From assembly GCF_025961835.1 (NCBI RefSeq), contig NZ_JAOQOK010000001.1:1674001-1738000 (forward strand): DNA of 64,000 bases. Reading direction: 5' to 3'. The position numbers were made by a program, and so were the translations under genes. This DNA comes from Sphingobium sp. B2D3C (GTDB taxonomy: Bacteria; Pseudomonadota; Alphaproteobacteria; Sphingomonadales; Sphingomonadaceae). The notes under the pieces were generated by a model. It did no database searches. It saw nothing but the letters and a program-made list of their open reading frames with translations, and was not told where the DNA came from. Of the stretch, positions 55,373-64,000 are shown one piece after another. Position 1 is the first letter of the stretch. Each line of letters starts with the position of its first letter.

Positions 55373-56076
55373 CCCTGCACCACCCGACGACCGAAGCCCG
55401 TCTGGCGCGACATCGCCGCTGCGACATGCGTGGGCGAGAACACCGTCCGCCGGAAATTCCGCTCGAGCCGATCGGCCACATAGCTCCAGAGCTGCTCGAC
55501 TTCCTGCGCCGAGCGCCCCTTGGGATCGAAGTCCATCACCGTGCGCCCATCGATCATCGAGGACGCAAAATCGGTGCGCTGGTGAATGGTGACCGGTGCC
55601 ACCGTGCCGTGCTGCGACAGCGCAATCGCGGCTTCCGAGGTGATGCGCGCCCGCGGCGTTGCCGCATTGACCACGAAGATAAGCGGCTTGCCGGCGCGTT
55701 CGCACAGGTCGACCGTCGCGCCCACGGCACGCAGATCGTGCGGGCTGGGCCGGGTCGGCACCACGATCAGCTCGGCGACGCCGATGACGCTCTGAATGGC
55801 CATGGTGATCGCCGGCGGCGTATCGATGACCGCCAGCTTGAACCCCTGCTGACGCAGCGCCTCAAGATCGCCGGCGAGACGCGCGACGCTTGTCTGGGCA
55901 AAGGCGGGGTAATCGTCGCTGCGCTCGTTCCACCAATCGGAGAGCGAACCCTGCGGATCGATATCGATAAGGACGACCGGCCCCGCGCCAGCGCGCTGCG
56001 CCTGAACCGCAAGATGGCCAGACAGCGTGGTCTTTCCCGAACCGCCCTTCTGAGATGCTAGCGCCAATATCCGCAC
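55369..56076 (-). CDS. ParA/Soj-family ATPase
   Basis: A 235-residue deviant-Walker ATPase: LASQKGGSGKTT at the N-terminus, LIDIDPQGS for the switch I and II region, and IDTPPA. I chose the GTG at 56076, preceded by GAGCGGGGGA, because it places the Walker motif near the start as in other ParA proteins; an in-frame ATG at 56097 would add seven residues. It is cotranscribed with a ribbon-helix-helix gene. The pair may position or segregate a cellular cargo; it is a chromosomal ParA without ParB. Confidence 0.9.
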   Translation of the reverse strand: MRILALASQKGGSGKTTLSGHLAVQAQRAGAGPVVLIDIDPQGSLSDWWNERSDDYPAFAQTSVARLAGDLEALRQQGFKLAVIDTPPAITMAIQSVIGVAELIVVPTRPSPHDLRAVGATVDLCERAGKPLIFVVNAATPRARITSEAAIALSQHGTVAPVTIHQRTDFASSMIDGRTVMDFDPKGRSAQEVEQLWSYVADRLERNFRRTVFSPTHVAAAMSRQTGFGRRVVQG

Positions 56077-56176
56077 GACATTCCCCCGCTCGATCATGGA
56101 TCGGGCAAGGAAATCTCACGCTTCCTTCTAAGATTCGGTTAAGTGCGCTGCCCGGCCTGCATAGGCCGCGACCCGG

Positions 56177-57055
56177 CTAGCCCGTCACCCACTGCGCCCG
56201 AGCGATGCCCAGGGCATGCAGCAGGACGCTGAGGTCACCCCGCTCGATGGCGGCATCGGCAGCGGCGCGCGTCTTGGGCTTGGCATGATAGGCAACGCCT
56301 AGCCCGGCCGCCTCGATCATCGGAATATCGTTCGCGCCGTCGCCAATGGCGATGGACTGCGCGGGCGACAATCCGCCCTGCTCCGCCGCTCCGAGCAGTT
56401 CGGCGCGCTTGCGTGCGGCATCGACAATCGGTTCGCCGACCGTGCCGGCAAGCTTGCCGTCCGCGATGTGCAGGGTGTTGGCAATGGCGACATCGAACCC
56501 GATCTCCTGCGCCACCGGCTGGGCAAATGGCACGAAGCCGCCGGACACCAGGATCGTGCGCGCGCCGCGTGACCGCAGGGTCTGCACCAGCGCCCGCGCG
56601 CCGGGCATCAGCCGCACCCGCTCGGCACGGCAGCGATCGATCATCGTCGCATCGAGCCCCTTGAGCAGCGCGACACGGCCGGTCAGCGCCTGCGCGAAAT
56701 CCAGTTCCCCGCGCATCGCCCGCTCTGTCACCGCCGCGATTTCTTCCTTGAGGCCGGCATAATCGGCCAGCTCGTCGATGCACTCGACGGTGATCATCGT
56801 CGAATCCATATCCGCCACGAACAGACGGCAGTCGCGATTGGCCGCCGCGAGCACGAAAAGGTCGGCGGGCGGCGCCAGCGCTTCCAGCGCCGCGCGCGCA
56901 ACGGCCCGGTCACCGGCGAAGGGCAGGTCGACAGCCTCACCCGCCTCGATCCAGACCGGCGCGGCGACATCGAGACCCGCCTGCGCCAGCGCATCGCGCG
57001 CGGCGGTCACGTCCCCCTGCCCAAGTCCGTCATGCGCGACTAAGGTCGCAATCAT
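56177..57055 (-). CDS. serB: Phosphoserine phosphatase
   Basis: A 292-residue HAD phosphatase, last step of serine biosynthesis. The core has VADMDSTMI with nucleophile Asp82 and acid/base Asp84, then LVSGGFVPF (motif II), and IGDGANDIPM (motif IV). The N-terminal about 80 residues form the regulatory ACT-like domain. I chose the ATG at 57055, whose CAT on the plus strand overlaps the miaA start codon, so the two divergent genes share their start region. Confidence 0.96.
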   Translation of the reverse strand: MIATLVAHDGLGQGDVTAARDALAQAGLDVAAPVWIEAGEAVDLPFAGDRAVARAALEALAPPADLFVLAAANRDCRLFVADMDSTMITVECIDELADYAGLKEEIAAVTERAMRGELDFAQALTGRVALLKGLDATMIDRCRAERVRLMPGARALVQTLRSRGARTILVSGGFVPFAQPVAQEIGFDVAIANTLHIADGKLAGTVGEPIVDAARKRAELLGAAEQGGLSPAQSIAIGDGANDIPMIEAAGLGVAYHAKPKTRAAADAAIERGDLSVLLHALGIARAQWVTG

Positions 57056-58037
57056 GTCCCGTCCGTCCGAAATGCCGCCAGCCATGCCTGATCCTGATTC
57101 CCTGCCCGAAATACGCGACCGGGAGCGGCCGCCGGTCGCGCTTATTGCCGGGCCGACCGCCAGCGGCAAGAGCGCAGTCGCGATGCGGCTCGCGCGGGCG
57201 ACGGGCGGCATCATCATCAATGCCGATGCCAGCCAGGTCTATGCGGACCTGAATGTGCTGACCGCCCGCCCGCCCGAGGAAGATCTCGCCCAGGCCCCGC
57301 ACCGCCTCTTTGGCCATATCGACGGCATGGAAGATTGCTCAGCCGCGCGCTGGGCGCAGGAGGCCAAGGCAGAAATCGATGCCGCCCATGCAAAGGGTGT
57401 TCCGGCCATTCTCGTGGGCGGCACCGGGCTTTATCTGCACACGCTGCTGCATGGCATCGCACCGGTGCCGGCGATCGACCCCGCGATTCGCGATGCCGTG
57501 CGCGCGCTGCCGGTGGCACAAAGCTATGCCGCGCTGGAACTGGAAGACCCAGTCAGTGCAGGGCGGCTCAATCCGGCGGATACCTCGCGCGTCGCGCGGG
57601 CGCTGGAGGTGGTCCGCTCGACCGGGACGCCGCTCCCCCAATGGCAGGCCCGGCGCGAAGGCGGCCTTGCGGGACACATGCGCATTCACGGTGCGGTGGT
57701 GATGCTCCCGCGCGAGGTGCTCGCCGAACGCGCCGAGCAACGGCTGGATCTCATGCTGGCGCATGGCGCCATCGAGGAGGTCGAAGCGCTCGTTCGCCGG
57801 GACATTCCGCCTGATCGACCGGTGCTGCGCGCACTCGGCGTTCGCGAACTCGCCGCGATGCTGGCGGGCGAAATCGACCGGGCGACAGCACGGGCAGCCA
57901 TCCTCCAGCAGACCATTGCCTACCAGAAGCGGCAGCGGACATGGGCTCGGGGCCGGCAAGCCGGCTGGACGACCATCGATCCGCAGGCTGAGGTGACCAT
58001 CGAAGACTTCAGCAGCATCGCGCCGGAGGGCCATTAA
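57054..58037 (+). CDS. miaA: tRNA dimethylallyltransferase
   Basis: A 327-residue enzyme that adds a dimethylallyl group to A37 of tRNAs reading U-starting codons. The P-loop GPTASGKS is at 33-40, and INADASQVY, GGTGLYL and TIAYQKRQRTW are further conserved segments. The ATG at 57054 has AAGG nine bases upstream; it overlaps the serB start on the other strand by two bases. In-frame ATGs at 57072 and 57084 are weaker starts because they lack a ribosome site. Confidence 0.95.
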   Translation: MSRPSEMPPAMPDPDSLPEIRDRERPPVALIAGPTASGKSAVAMRLARATGGIIINADASQVYADLNVLTARPPEEDLAQAPHRLFGHIDGMEDCSAARWAQEAKAEIDAAHAKGVPAILVGGTGLYLHTLLHGIAPVPAIDPAIRDAVRALPVAQSYAALELEDPVSAGRLNPADTSRVARALEVVRSTGTPLPQWQARREGGLAGHMRIHGAVVMLPREVLAERAEQRLDLMLAHGAIEEVEALVRRDIPPDRPVLRALGVRELAAMLAGEIDRATARAAILQQTIAYQKRQRTWARGRQAGWTTIDPQAEVTIEDFSSIAPEGH

Positions 58038-58166
58038 CGGCCACCTGCTCGTCTGTACCAAAACCGGACACGGCTTTCGACGTGCAAGATGAACGCTTCA
58101 ACGCTCTGACAAATGGTATAAAGGCCGTTCATCTTTCGCTATCCCGCACCGACGGAGACCTGTTTC

Positions 58167-59372
58167 ATGCTCAAGCGTTCGTCCCTTGCCATCGCGCTCG
58201 GCCTCGCCGCGTTTGCCAGCGCCCCCGCCCTCGCGTCCGGCGATGCCGCTGCGGGCCTTGAAGCGCTCAAGAACTATAATCTCATCGTGCTGGGTGACGT
58301 GAACCTGAAGCATGATGTCGAGGGCAAGATGCTGGTCGGCGGCAACCTGACCGGCGCGAGCCAAGTAGGCATCGGCAATTCGAGCCAAGGCCAGACAAAG
58401 AATGCCGGTATTCCCGTTCTGACAGTAGGCGGCAATATCTCAAATGCCGATATCAAGGTGCATAACGGATCCAATGGCGGCGTCGGCACCATCGCCAGCG
58501 GCGGCAGCGCCTCGGTCGCGGGCAATGTCAGCAACAGCTGGCTGACGATGAACTCGACCCCCCGCACCGTGACGGTCGGCGGCAACTTCACGGGCAGCAA
58601 TCCCAACATCGGCAATGGCGACGTCTATACGATCGGCGGCAGCTTCTCCGGCGGGACGATCAACCAGAGTGGCGGCACGCTGAATGTCGGCGGCACGGCC
58701 TCGGGCAATTTCAACGGCGGCACGCGCAACTTCAATCTCGCCTCCGGCAATTCCGGCTATGCGGCCTCGGTCTCGGCACCCATCACGGCGACGGTGACCA
58801 AGGTCTCCGACGATGTGCGCGCGCTCTCGACCGCGCTCGCCTCGCTCAACATGGCGAGCAATCCGAGCGGCTTCGACATCACCGGCACGGCCATGACGCT
58901 GAACGCCGTGGACAATGGCGCCGGCTATGCGCTGTTCTCCTTCAATGCGGCCGACTTCGCCTCGATCAACAGCCTGAAGTACAACTTCTCGGGCACGACG
59001 CCGGTCATCATCAATGTGTTCGGCACCGATGTGAACCTAGGCTTCAACTCCAACGGCGCAAATCAGGCGAACAACCAGCAGGTCATCTGGAACTTCGTGA
59101 ACGCAGAGACGCTCAACTTCTCCGGCAACATTTTTTATGGCTCGGTCCTGGCGCCCAGCGCCAGCCTGCTGATCCACACCCCGATCGAAGGTTCGGTCGT
59201 GGTCGGGCGCTATACTGATGGCAATGGCGGCGAGATCCACCTCGGCACCTTCAACGGCAACCTCAATCTGGTGCCCGTGCCCGAGCCTTCCACCTGGGCG
59301 ATGATGATCATGGGCCTGGGCCTGACCGGTCTGGCGATGCGTCGCCGCGCGAAGACCGTCGCCTTCGCCTGA
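58167..59372 (+). CDS. Choice-of-anchor A family exported protein with PEP-CTERM sorting signal
   Basis: 401 residues. A signal peptide ends at about ALASG (residue 24). The body has Gly/Asn-rich repeats (GGNxT/S units, GGNISNADI, GGSFSGG) typical of choice-of-anchor A proteins, and the C-terminus has PEPSTWAMMIMGLGLTGLAMRRR, a PEP-CTERM sorting motif with its membrane segment and arginine cluster. PEP-CTERM proteins are anchored or released by exosortase systems and often occur with exopolysaccharide production. No exosortase is in the window. It precedes the ilv operon. Confidence 0.9.
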   Translation: MLKRSSLAIALGLAAFASAPALASGDAAAGLEALKNYNLIVLGDVNLKHDVEGKMLVGGNLTGASQVGIGNSSQGQTKNAGIPVLTVGGNISNADIKVHNGSNGGVGTIASGGSASVAGNVSNSWLTMNSTPRTVTVGGNFTGSNPNIGNGDVYTIGGSFSGGTINQSGGTLNVGGTASGNFNGGTRNFNLASGNSGYAASVSAPITATVTKVSDDVRALSTALASLNMASNPSGFDITGTAMTLNAVDNGAGYALFSFNAADFASINSLKYNFSGTTPVIINVFGTDVNLGFNSNGANQANNQQVIWNFVNAETLNFSGNIFYGSVLAPSASLLIHTPIEGSVVVGRYTDGNGGEIHLGTFNGNLNLVPVPEPSTWAMMIMGLGLTGLAMRRRAKTVAFA

Positions 59373-59403
59373 CGGCCACGATCTTCATCATCCTTGAAAA
59401 GCT

Positions 59404-59436
59404 GGAACGGCGCTGACTTCGGTCGGCGCCGTTTCC
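59404..59436 (+). terminator. Terminator after the PEP-CTERM gene
   Basis: Left arm GGAACGGCGC pairs with GCGCCGTTTCC (one bulged base), followed by ATTT. It lies 31 bases past the stop. The T-run is short, so confidence is moderate. Confidence 0.6.
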
Positions 59437-59469
59437 ATTTGGGCCGCTGGCGAGAGCATGCCCGTCCAA

Positions 59470-59545
59470 TAAAATGTTGCAAATTTTTCCGTTATTGTAA
59501 TTTTATTACTCAATATTGATTTGACACGGCATTTTATAATCCATA
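59470..59545 (+). promoter_or_regulatory. AT-rich promoter region of the ilv operon
   Basis: This is one of the most AT-rich stretches of the window. It contains TTGACA at 59521-59526 and TATAAT at 59535-59540, but the spacing between them is only 8 bases, so they cannot be a single pair; each may belong to a separate weaker promoter. It lies 70-150 bases ahead of ilvB. No leader-peptide attenuator is evident. Confidence 0.5.
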
Positions 59546-59615
59546 GAGGCACCAACCTTGTCAGGGCAGCTCCTTTCGACCAAGGGCGCTGCTAATGGTT
59601 TTCAAGGAGTTTCCC

Positions 59616-61361
59616 GTGGCCGAGAGAAGCGGCGCCGACATTCTGGTTCAATGCCTGCTCGATCTGGGGGTCGACACCGTGTTCGGCTATCCTGGCGGCG
59701 CGGTGCTGCCGATCTATGATACGATCTACGATCACCCGAAGATCCAGCACATTCTCGTCCGCCACGAGCAGGCTGCGGCCCACGCCGCCGAGGGCTATGC
59801 CCGTTCGACCGGCAAGCCCGGCGTCGTGCTCGTCACATCCGGCCCCGGCGCGACCAACGCGATCACCGGCATCACCGATGCGCTGATGGATTCCATCCCG
59901 ATGGTCGTCATCACCGGGCAGGTGCCGACGACGCTGATCGGCACGGACGCGTTTCAGGAAGCCGATACGGTCGGCCTCACGCGCCACTGCACTAAGCATA
60001 ATTATCTGGTGAAGAGCCCGGCCGATCTGGCCGCGACGGTGCACGAGGCGTTCCACATCGCGACCTCCGGCCGCCCCGGTCCGGTCGTGATCGATATTCC
60101 CAAGGACGTGCAGGTTGCCACCGCCGCCTATGAAAAGCCCTCGCTGAACGCCCATCCCAGCTACCGGCCGCAAACCGAGCCGGACGCGGAGATGATCGAC
60201 AAGGCCATTACGCTCATTCTCGATGCCAAGCAGCCGGTCCTCTATACGGGCGGCGGCGTCATCAATTCCGGCCCCGCGGCCAGCGAAGCGCTGCGCGCGC
60301 TGGCCGACATGCTCGGCGCACCGGTTACCTCGACGCTGATGGGCCTGGGCGCCTACCCCGCCGCCTCGTCGCAATGGCTGGGCATGCTGGGGATGCACGG
60401 TACCTACGAAGCCAATTTCGCGATGAACAAGGCTGATCTCATTCTGGCGCTGGGTTCGCGGTTCGATGACCGCGTGACCGGCCGGCTGGATGCGTTCGCC
60501 CCGCTCAGCAAGAAGATCCATGTCGATATCGACCGCGGCTCGATCAACAAGATCGTGCCGGTGGACGTGCCCGTCGTTGCCGATGTCGGCCGCGCGATCG
60601 AGGCGATCATCGCTGGCCTCAAGGCGCGCGGGTTCAAGAAGCCCGATTATAGCGGCTGGTGGTCGCAGATCGACGAGTGGCGCGCACGCAAGAGCCTCGA
60701 TTATGTCGAGACCGGCGAGGAGATCATGCCGCAGCGGGCCATCGCCGAGCTCTATAACGCGACCCGCGACCGCGACACGATCATCACGACCGAAGTCGGC
60801 CAGCACCAGATGTGGGCGGCCCAGCACTACCATTTCGAGGAGCCGAACAAGTGGCTCACCTCAGGCGGGCTCGGCACCATGGGTTATGGCTTCCCCGCCG
60901 CGATCGGCGCCCAGCTCGGCAACCCCGATTCGCTGGTGATCGACGTGGCCGGCGATGCCTCGATCCAGATGAACATCCAGGAGCTTGGCACGGCGATCCA
61001 GTATCGCCTGCCGGTCAAGATCTTCATTTTGAACAACGAATATATGGGCATGGTCCGCCAGTGGCAGGAACTCACTTATGAGAGCCGCTATTCGCACAGC
61101 TATTCGGACAGCCTGCCCGATTTCGTGAAGCTGGCCGAAGCTTATGGCGCGACCGGCATTCGCATCGAGACGATGGACGAGCTGATCCCCGGCATCCGTC
61201 GGATGATCGACACGCCGGGCCCGGTCATTGTCGATTGCCGGGTGGCCAAGCTCTCCAACTGCTTCCCGATGATCCCGTCTGGTGCGGCGCATACCGATAT
61301 GCTGCTCGACCCCAGCCAGGTCTCCGGGACGATGGACGACGAGGCCAGGGCACTGGTCTGA
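59616..61361 (+). CDS. ilvB: Acetolactate synthase large subunit
   Basis: A 581-residue thiamin-diphosphate enzyme that begins branched-chain amino acid synthesis from pyruvate. The catalytic Glu is in RHEQAAAHAAEGYARSTG, the FAD/ThDP segments include GDASIQMNIQELGT (metal and ThDP motif), and PVLYTGGGV marks the central domain. I chose the GTG at 59616, preceded by AAGGAG six bases upstream, over an ATG seven codons earlier. It starts the cluster ilvB-(small gene)-ilvN-ilvC. Confidence 0.97.
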   Translation: MAERSGADILVQCLLDLGVDTVFGYPGGAVLPIYDTIYDHPKIQHILVRHEQAAAHAAEGYARSTGKPGVVLVTSGPGATNAITGITDALMDSIPMVVITGQVPTTLIGTDAFQEADTVGLTRHCTKHNYLVKSPADLAATVHEAFHIATSGRPGPVVIDIPKDVQVATAAYEKPSLNAHPSYRPQTEPDAEMIDKAITLILDAKQPVLYTGGGVINSGPAASEALRALADMLGAPVTSTLMGLGAYPAASSQWLGMLGMHGTYEANFAMNKADLILALGSRFDDRVTGRLDAFAPLSKKIHVDIDRGSINKIVPVDVPVVADVGRAIEAIIAGLKARGFKKPDYSGWWSQIDEWRARKSLDYVETGEEIMPQRAIAELYNATRDRDTIITTEVGQHQMWAAQHYHFEEPNKWLTSGGLGTMGYGFPAAIGAQLGNPDSLVIDVAGDASIQMNIQELGTAIQYRLPVKIFILNNEYMGMVRQWQELTYESRYSHSYSDSLPDFVKLAEAYGATGIRIETMDELIPGIRRMIDTPGPVIVDCRVAKLSNCFPMIPSGAAHTDMLLDPSQVSGTMDDEARALV

Positions 61362-61723
61362 TGACCCAGCCCGTCCGCCTTCGCCTCCATGTCAGCGAGC
61401 CGTTCGATTTCGAGCGGCACAATGAGAGTGCCGACCTGTTCGGCACGACGCGCGACCATGGCGACGAGGATGCGGGCGAGTGGGTGATCGAACTGGAAAG
61501 CCGGTTTCAATTCAACGAGCAGGATTATGACAGCGTTCTGGTGTCGCCCCGCTATGTTGGAGAGCCGCTGCGCCGGGTGTTCGATGCGATGCTGGGCGAA
61601 CCGGTGCGCATTGCCCACCGCACGCCCGAGGGCTGGCATTATGCGATGACGGGCATGCTCTCGGTCGCGCCGCCAGCCAGTGACGGCCCGGCCGGGACGC
61701 CAGACAATCCAACCGGTCTCTGA
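61361..61723 (+). CDS. Hypothetical protein between ilvB and ilvN
   Basis: A 120-residue acidic, soluble protein (MTQPVRLRLHVSEPFDFE...), with no signal peptide, membrane span or family I recognise. Its ATG overlaps the ilvB stop (TGATG), so it is translationally coupled to the large subunit and was likely retained deliberately. It could be a modulator or stability factor of acetolactate synthase, or a separate conserved protein that uses the operon for expression. Confidence 0.72.
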   Translation: MTQPVRLRLHVSEPFDFERHNESADLFGTTRDHGDEDAGEWVIELESRFQFNEQDYDSVLVSPRYVGEPLRRVFDAMLGEPVRIAHRTPEGWHYAMTGMLSVAPPASDGPAGTPDNPTGL

Positions 61724-61772
61724 CCGACCTGATTTTGAACCCATTGCGATTTCTTGACGAGGACGAAGAGTG

Positions 61773-62285
61773 ATGCACATCCGCCAGGAGGACAGCGAAC
61801 GCCATGTGCTGTCCGTCACGGTCACCAACGAGGCAGGCATTCTCGCGCGGATCGCGGGTCTGTTTTCGGCACGCGGCTACAATATCGAGAGCCTGACCGT
61901 CGCGGACGTGAGCGCGGACCACAAGGTCAGCCGCATCACCATCGTGACCAATGGCCCGCCGCGCGTGATCGACCAGATCATTGCCCAGCTGGAGCGACTT
62001 GTGCCGGTGCACAAGGTGACCGACCTCACCGAAATCGGCCCCTTCGTGGAGCGCGAACTGGCGCTAGTGAAGGTCGCCGGCACGGGCGAGGCGCGCATCG
62101 AGGCGCTGCGGCTGGCGGACGTGTTCCGCGCCAAGGTGGTCGATACCACGCTGGAGAGCTTCGTCTTCGAGATCACCGGGCCGAGCAACAAGGTCGATAC
62201 GTTCGTCGGCCTGATGCGCGAGCTGGGGCTCGTTGAAGTGGGCCGCACCGGCGTTGTCGGGATGCTGCGGGGCGCCGCCGCCTGA
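61773..62285 (+). CDS. ilvN: Acetolactate synthase small (regulatory) subunit
   Basis: A 170-residue ACT-domain protein that confers valine feedback inhibition on IlvB. The N-terminal ACT domain reads HVLSVTVTNEAGILARIAGLFSARGYNIESL, followed by the second conserved domain (LALVKVAGTGEARIEALRLADVFRAKVVDT). I used the ATG at 61773; a GTG directly before it gives one more residue and has slightly better spacing to GAGG. The normal length and operon position are secure. Confidence 0.96.
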   Translation: MHIRQEDSERHVLSVTVTNEAGILARIAGLFSARGYNIESLTVADVSADHKVSRITIVTNGPPRVIDQIIAQLERLVPVHKVTDLTEIGPFVERELALVKVAGTGEARIEALRLADVFRAKVVDTTLESFVFEITGPSNKVDTFVGLMRELGLVEVGRTGVVGMLRGAAA

Positions 62286-62291
62286 ATTTAG

Positions 62292-63461
<1,170 letters not shown>

Positions 63462-63487
63462 GCCTTTTCCGGTATAGTCCAGATATG

Positions 63488-63522
63488 GGGCGGCGGACCG
63501 TTGGTTCGCCGCCCTTTCTGTT
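63488..63522 (+). terminator. Rho-independent terminator after ilvC
   Basis: Arms GGGCGGCG and CGCCGCCC with an 11-base loop are followed by TTTCTGTT. It lies 27 bases past the ilvC stop and overlaps the end of the converging mug-type gene. Confidence 0.85.
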
Positions 63523-64000
63523 ACGCGCTGCCGTTCACCAGATCGCCCAGCGCCTGCCATGGGGCGATGTCCCAGTAACGCCGCGCCGAACCGGATGGCG
63601 AAGGCAGCACGAACAGCCGCGTCGTCCCAATGCGCTCACTCTGTTCGCCCAGCGCGATCCGGCCCGTCGGGCGATCGAGCAGACGGCTGGCGCCGGTCTT
63701 GCTGGTGAAGGCGAGGACTGCGGGCTGATAGCGCAGCATTTTTTGGCGCAGCACCGCCCCATCCAGCGCGTCGGCCGGAAGCTCGGCATCATTGCCAAAA
63801 TGGCCCTTGGCGAGATCGGTAAGGCCGATGCCCAGATCCAGCAATCGCGGATAATCGCCCGGCGAGAACCGCTCCGGCGTCAGCCCGACCTCGTGCAGCG
63901 TGCGCCAGAACAAATTGGTCGGATTGGCATAATAAGCGCGCGCCTGTGCAGACTGGCGTCCGAGCGCCGTTCCGCAGAAGACCAGCCGCAAGCCCGGTGC
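63521..64000 (-). CDS. Mismatch-specific uracil-DNA glycosylase (TDG/MUG family), 5' end cut by window
   Basis: At least 159 residues; the start lies beyond the right edge. It reads LVFCGTALGRQSAQARAYY, then PTNLFWRTLHEVGLTP and GIGLTDLAKG, the TDG/MUG family pattern of enzymes that remove uracil or thymine from mismatched G pairs. A later VLPSPSGSARR segment corresponds to the family's DNA-contacting loop. I cannot see the first residues, so length and start remain open. Confidence 0.85.
   Translation of the reverse strand, partial: APGLRLVFCGTALGRQSAQARAYYANPTNLFWRTLHEVGLTPERFSPGDYPRLLDLGIGLTDLAKGHFGNDAELPADALDGAVLRQKMLRYQPAVLAFTSKTGASRLLDRPTGRIALGEQSERIGTTRLFVLPSPSGSARRYWDIAPWQALGDLVNGSA

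Noticed and set aside
59521..59540. TTGACA and TATAAT upstream of ilvB as one promoter
   Set aside because: The two hexamers are only eight bases apart, too short for a sigma70 promoter; they cannot form one pair.

Overview
The window reads as chromosomal DNA of a sphingomonad (Alphaproteobacteria, Sphingomonadales). The support is high GC content, GatCAB, a cbb3 oxidase beside an FNR-type regulator, a TonB receptor and GMC/lignostilbene-type catabolic genes, a PEP-CTERM protein, two matches to the alphaproteobacterial EcfG stress promoter (GGAAC-N16-CGTT), and interspersed repeats containing CCCTTCGACAAGCTCAGGG. The genus cannot be fixed from sequence alone. I saw no rRNA, CRISPR array, prophage or insertion sequence.

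Layout. 1-4.1 kb: ccoNOQP (ccoP runs off the left edge), with a near-perfect FNR box upstream and the fnr/fixK-type gene next to it. 4.2-9.7 kb: an NmrA-like reductase, then a HAD phosphatase, an APH-type kinase and a nucleotidyltransferase with a degenerate HAD tail, diverging from a putative glycosyltransferase; this looks like a sugar-activation and surface-glycan cassette. 9.7-14.9 kb: stress and housekeeping genes (YghA-like SDR, DUF3008, PRC-barrel, fumC, topoisomerase IB, extensin-like, a small acidic protein).

14.9-36.8 kb is the accessory core. It holds two MarR-type regulators (one a tandem double MarR), four NTF2/SnoaL-like genes (one with two fused domains), two GMC oxidoreductases, two aldehyde dehydrogenases, a zinc alcohol dehydrogenase, an alpha/beta hydrolase, a lignostilbene-dioxygenase-type carotenoid oxygenase, two DUF3237 proteins, a TonB receptor, an aromatic-acid-type MFS transporter and an S46 peptidase. 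Together they look like a locus for uptake and breakdown of a lignin-derived dimer or stilbenoid: outer and inner membrane import, oxidation of an alcohol side chain to aldehyde and acid, decarboxylation or deformylation to a stilbene by small cofactor-free proteins, cleavage to aromatic aldehydes, and aldehyde oxidation. Inverted repeats sit at the promoters, and TGTTGA...TCAACA recurs at three of them. This is the main discovery candidate.

36.8-47.2 kb is core proteostasis and translation: clpX, clpP, tig, tRNA-Leu(UAG), gatB, gatA and gatC. Two surface-polysaccharide genes lie between clpP and tig, and palindromic repeats lie in both gat gaps. 47.2-64 kb holds DUF4153, DUF3089, ruvX, DUF1294, pyrB with a catalytically dead pyrC homologue, a SPOR lipoprotein, a ribbon-helix-helix protein with ParA, serB, miaA, a PEP-CTERM protein, and ilvB-(small gene)-ilvN-ilvC, ending in a partial mug-type glycosylase.
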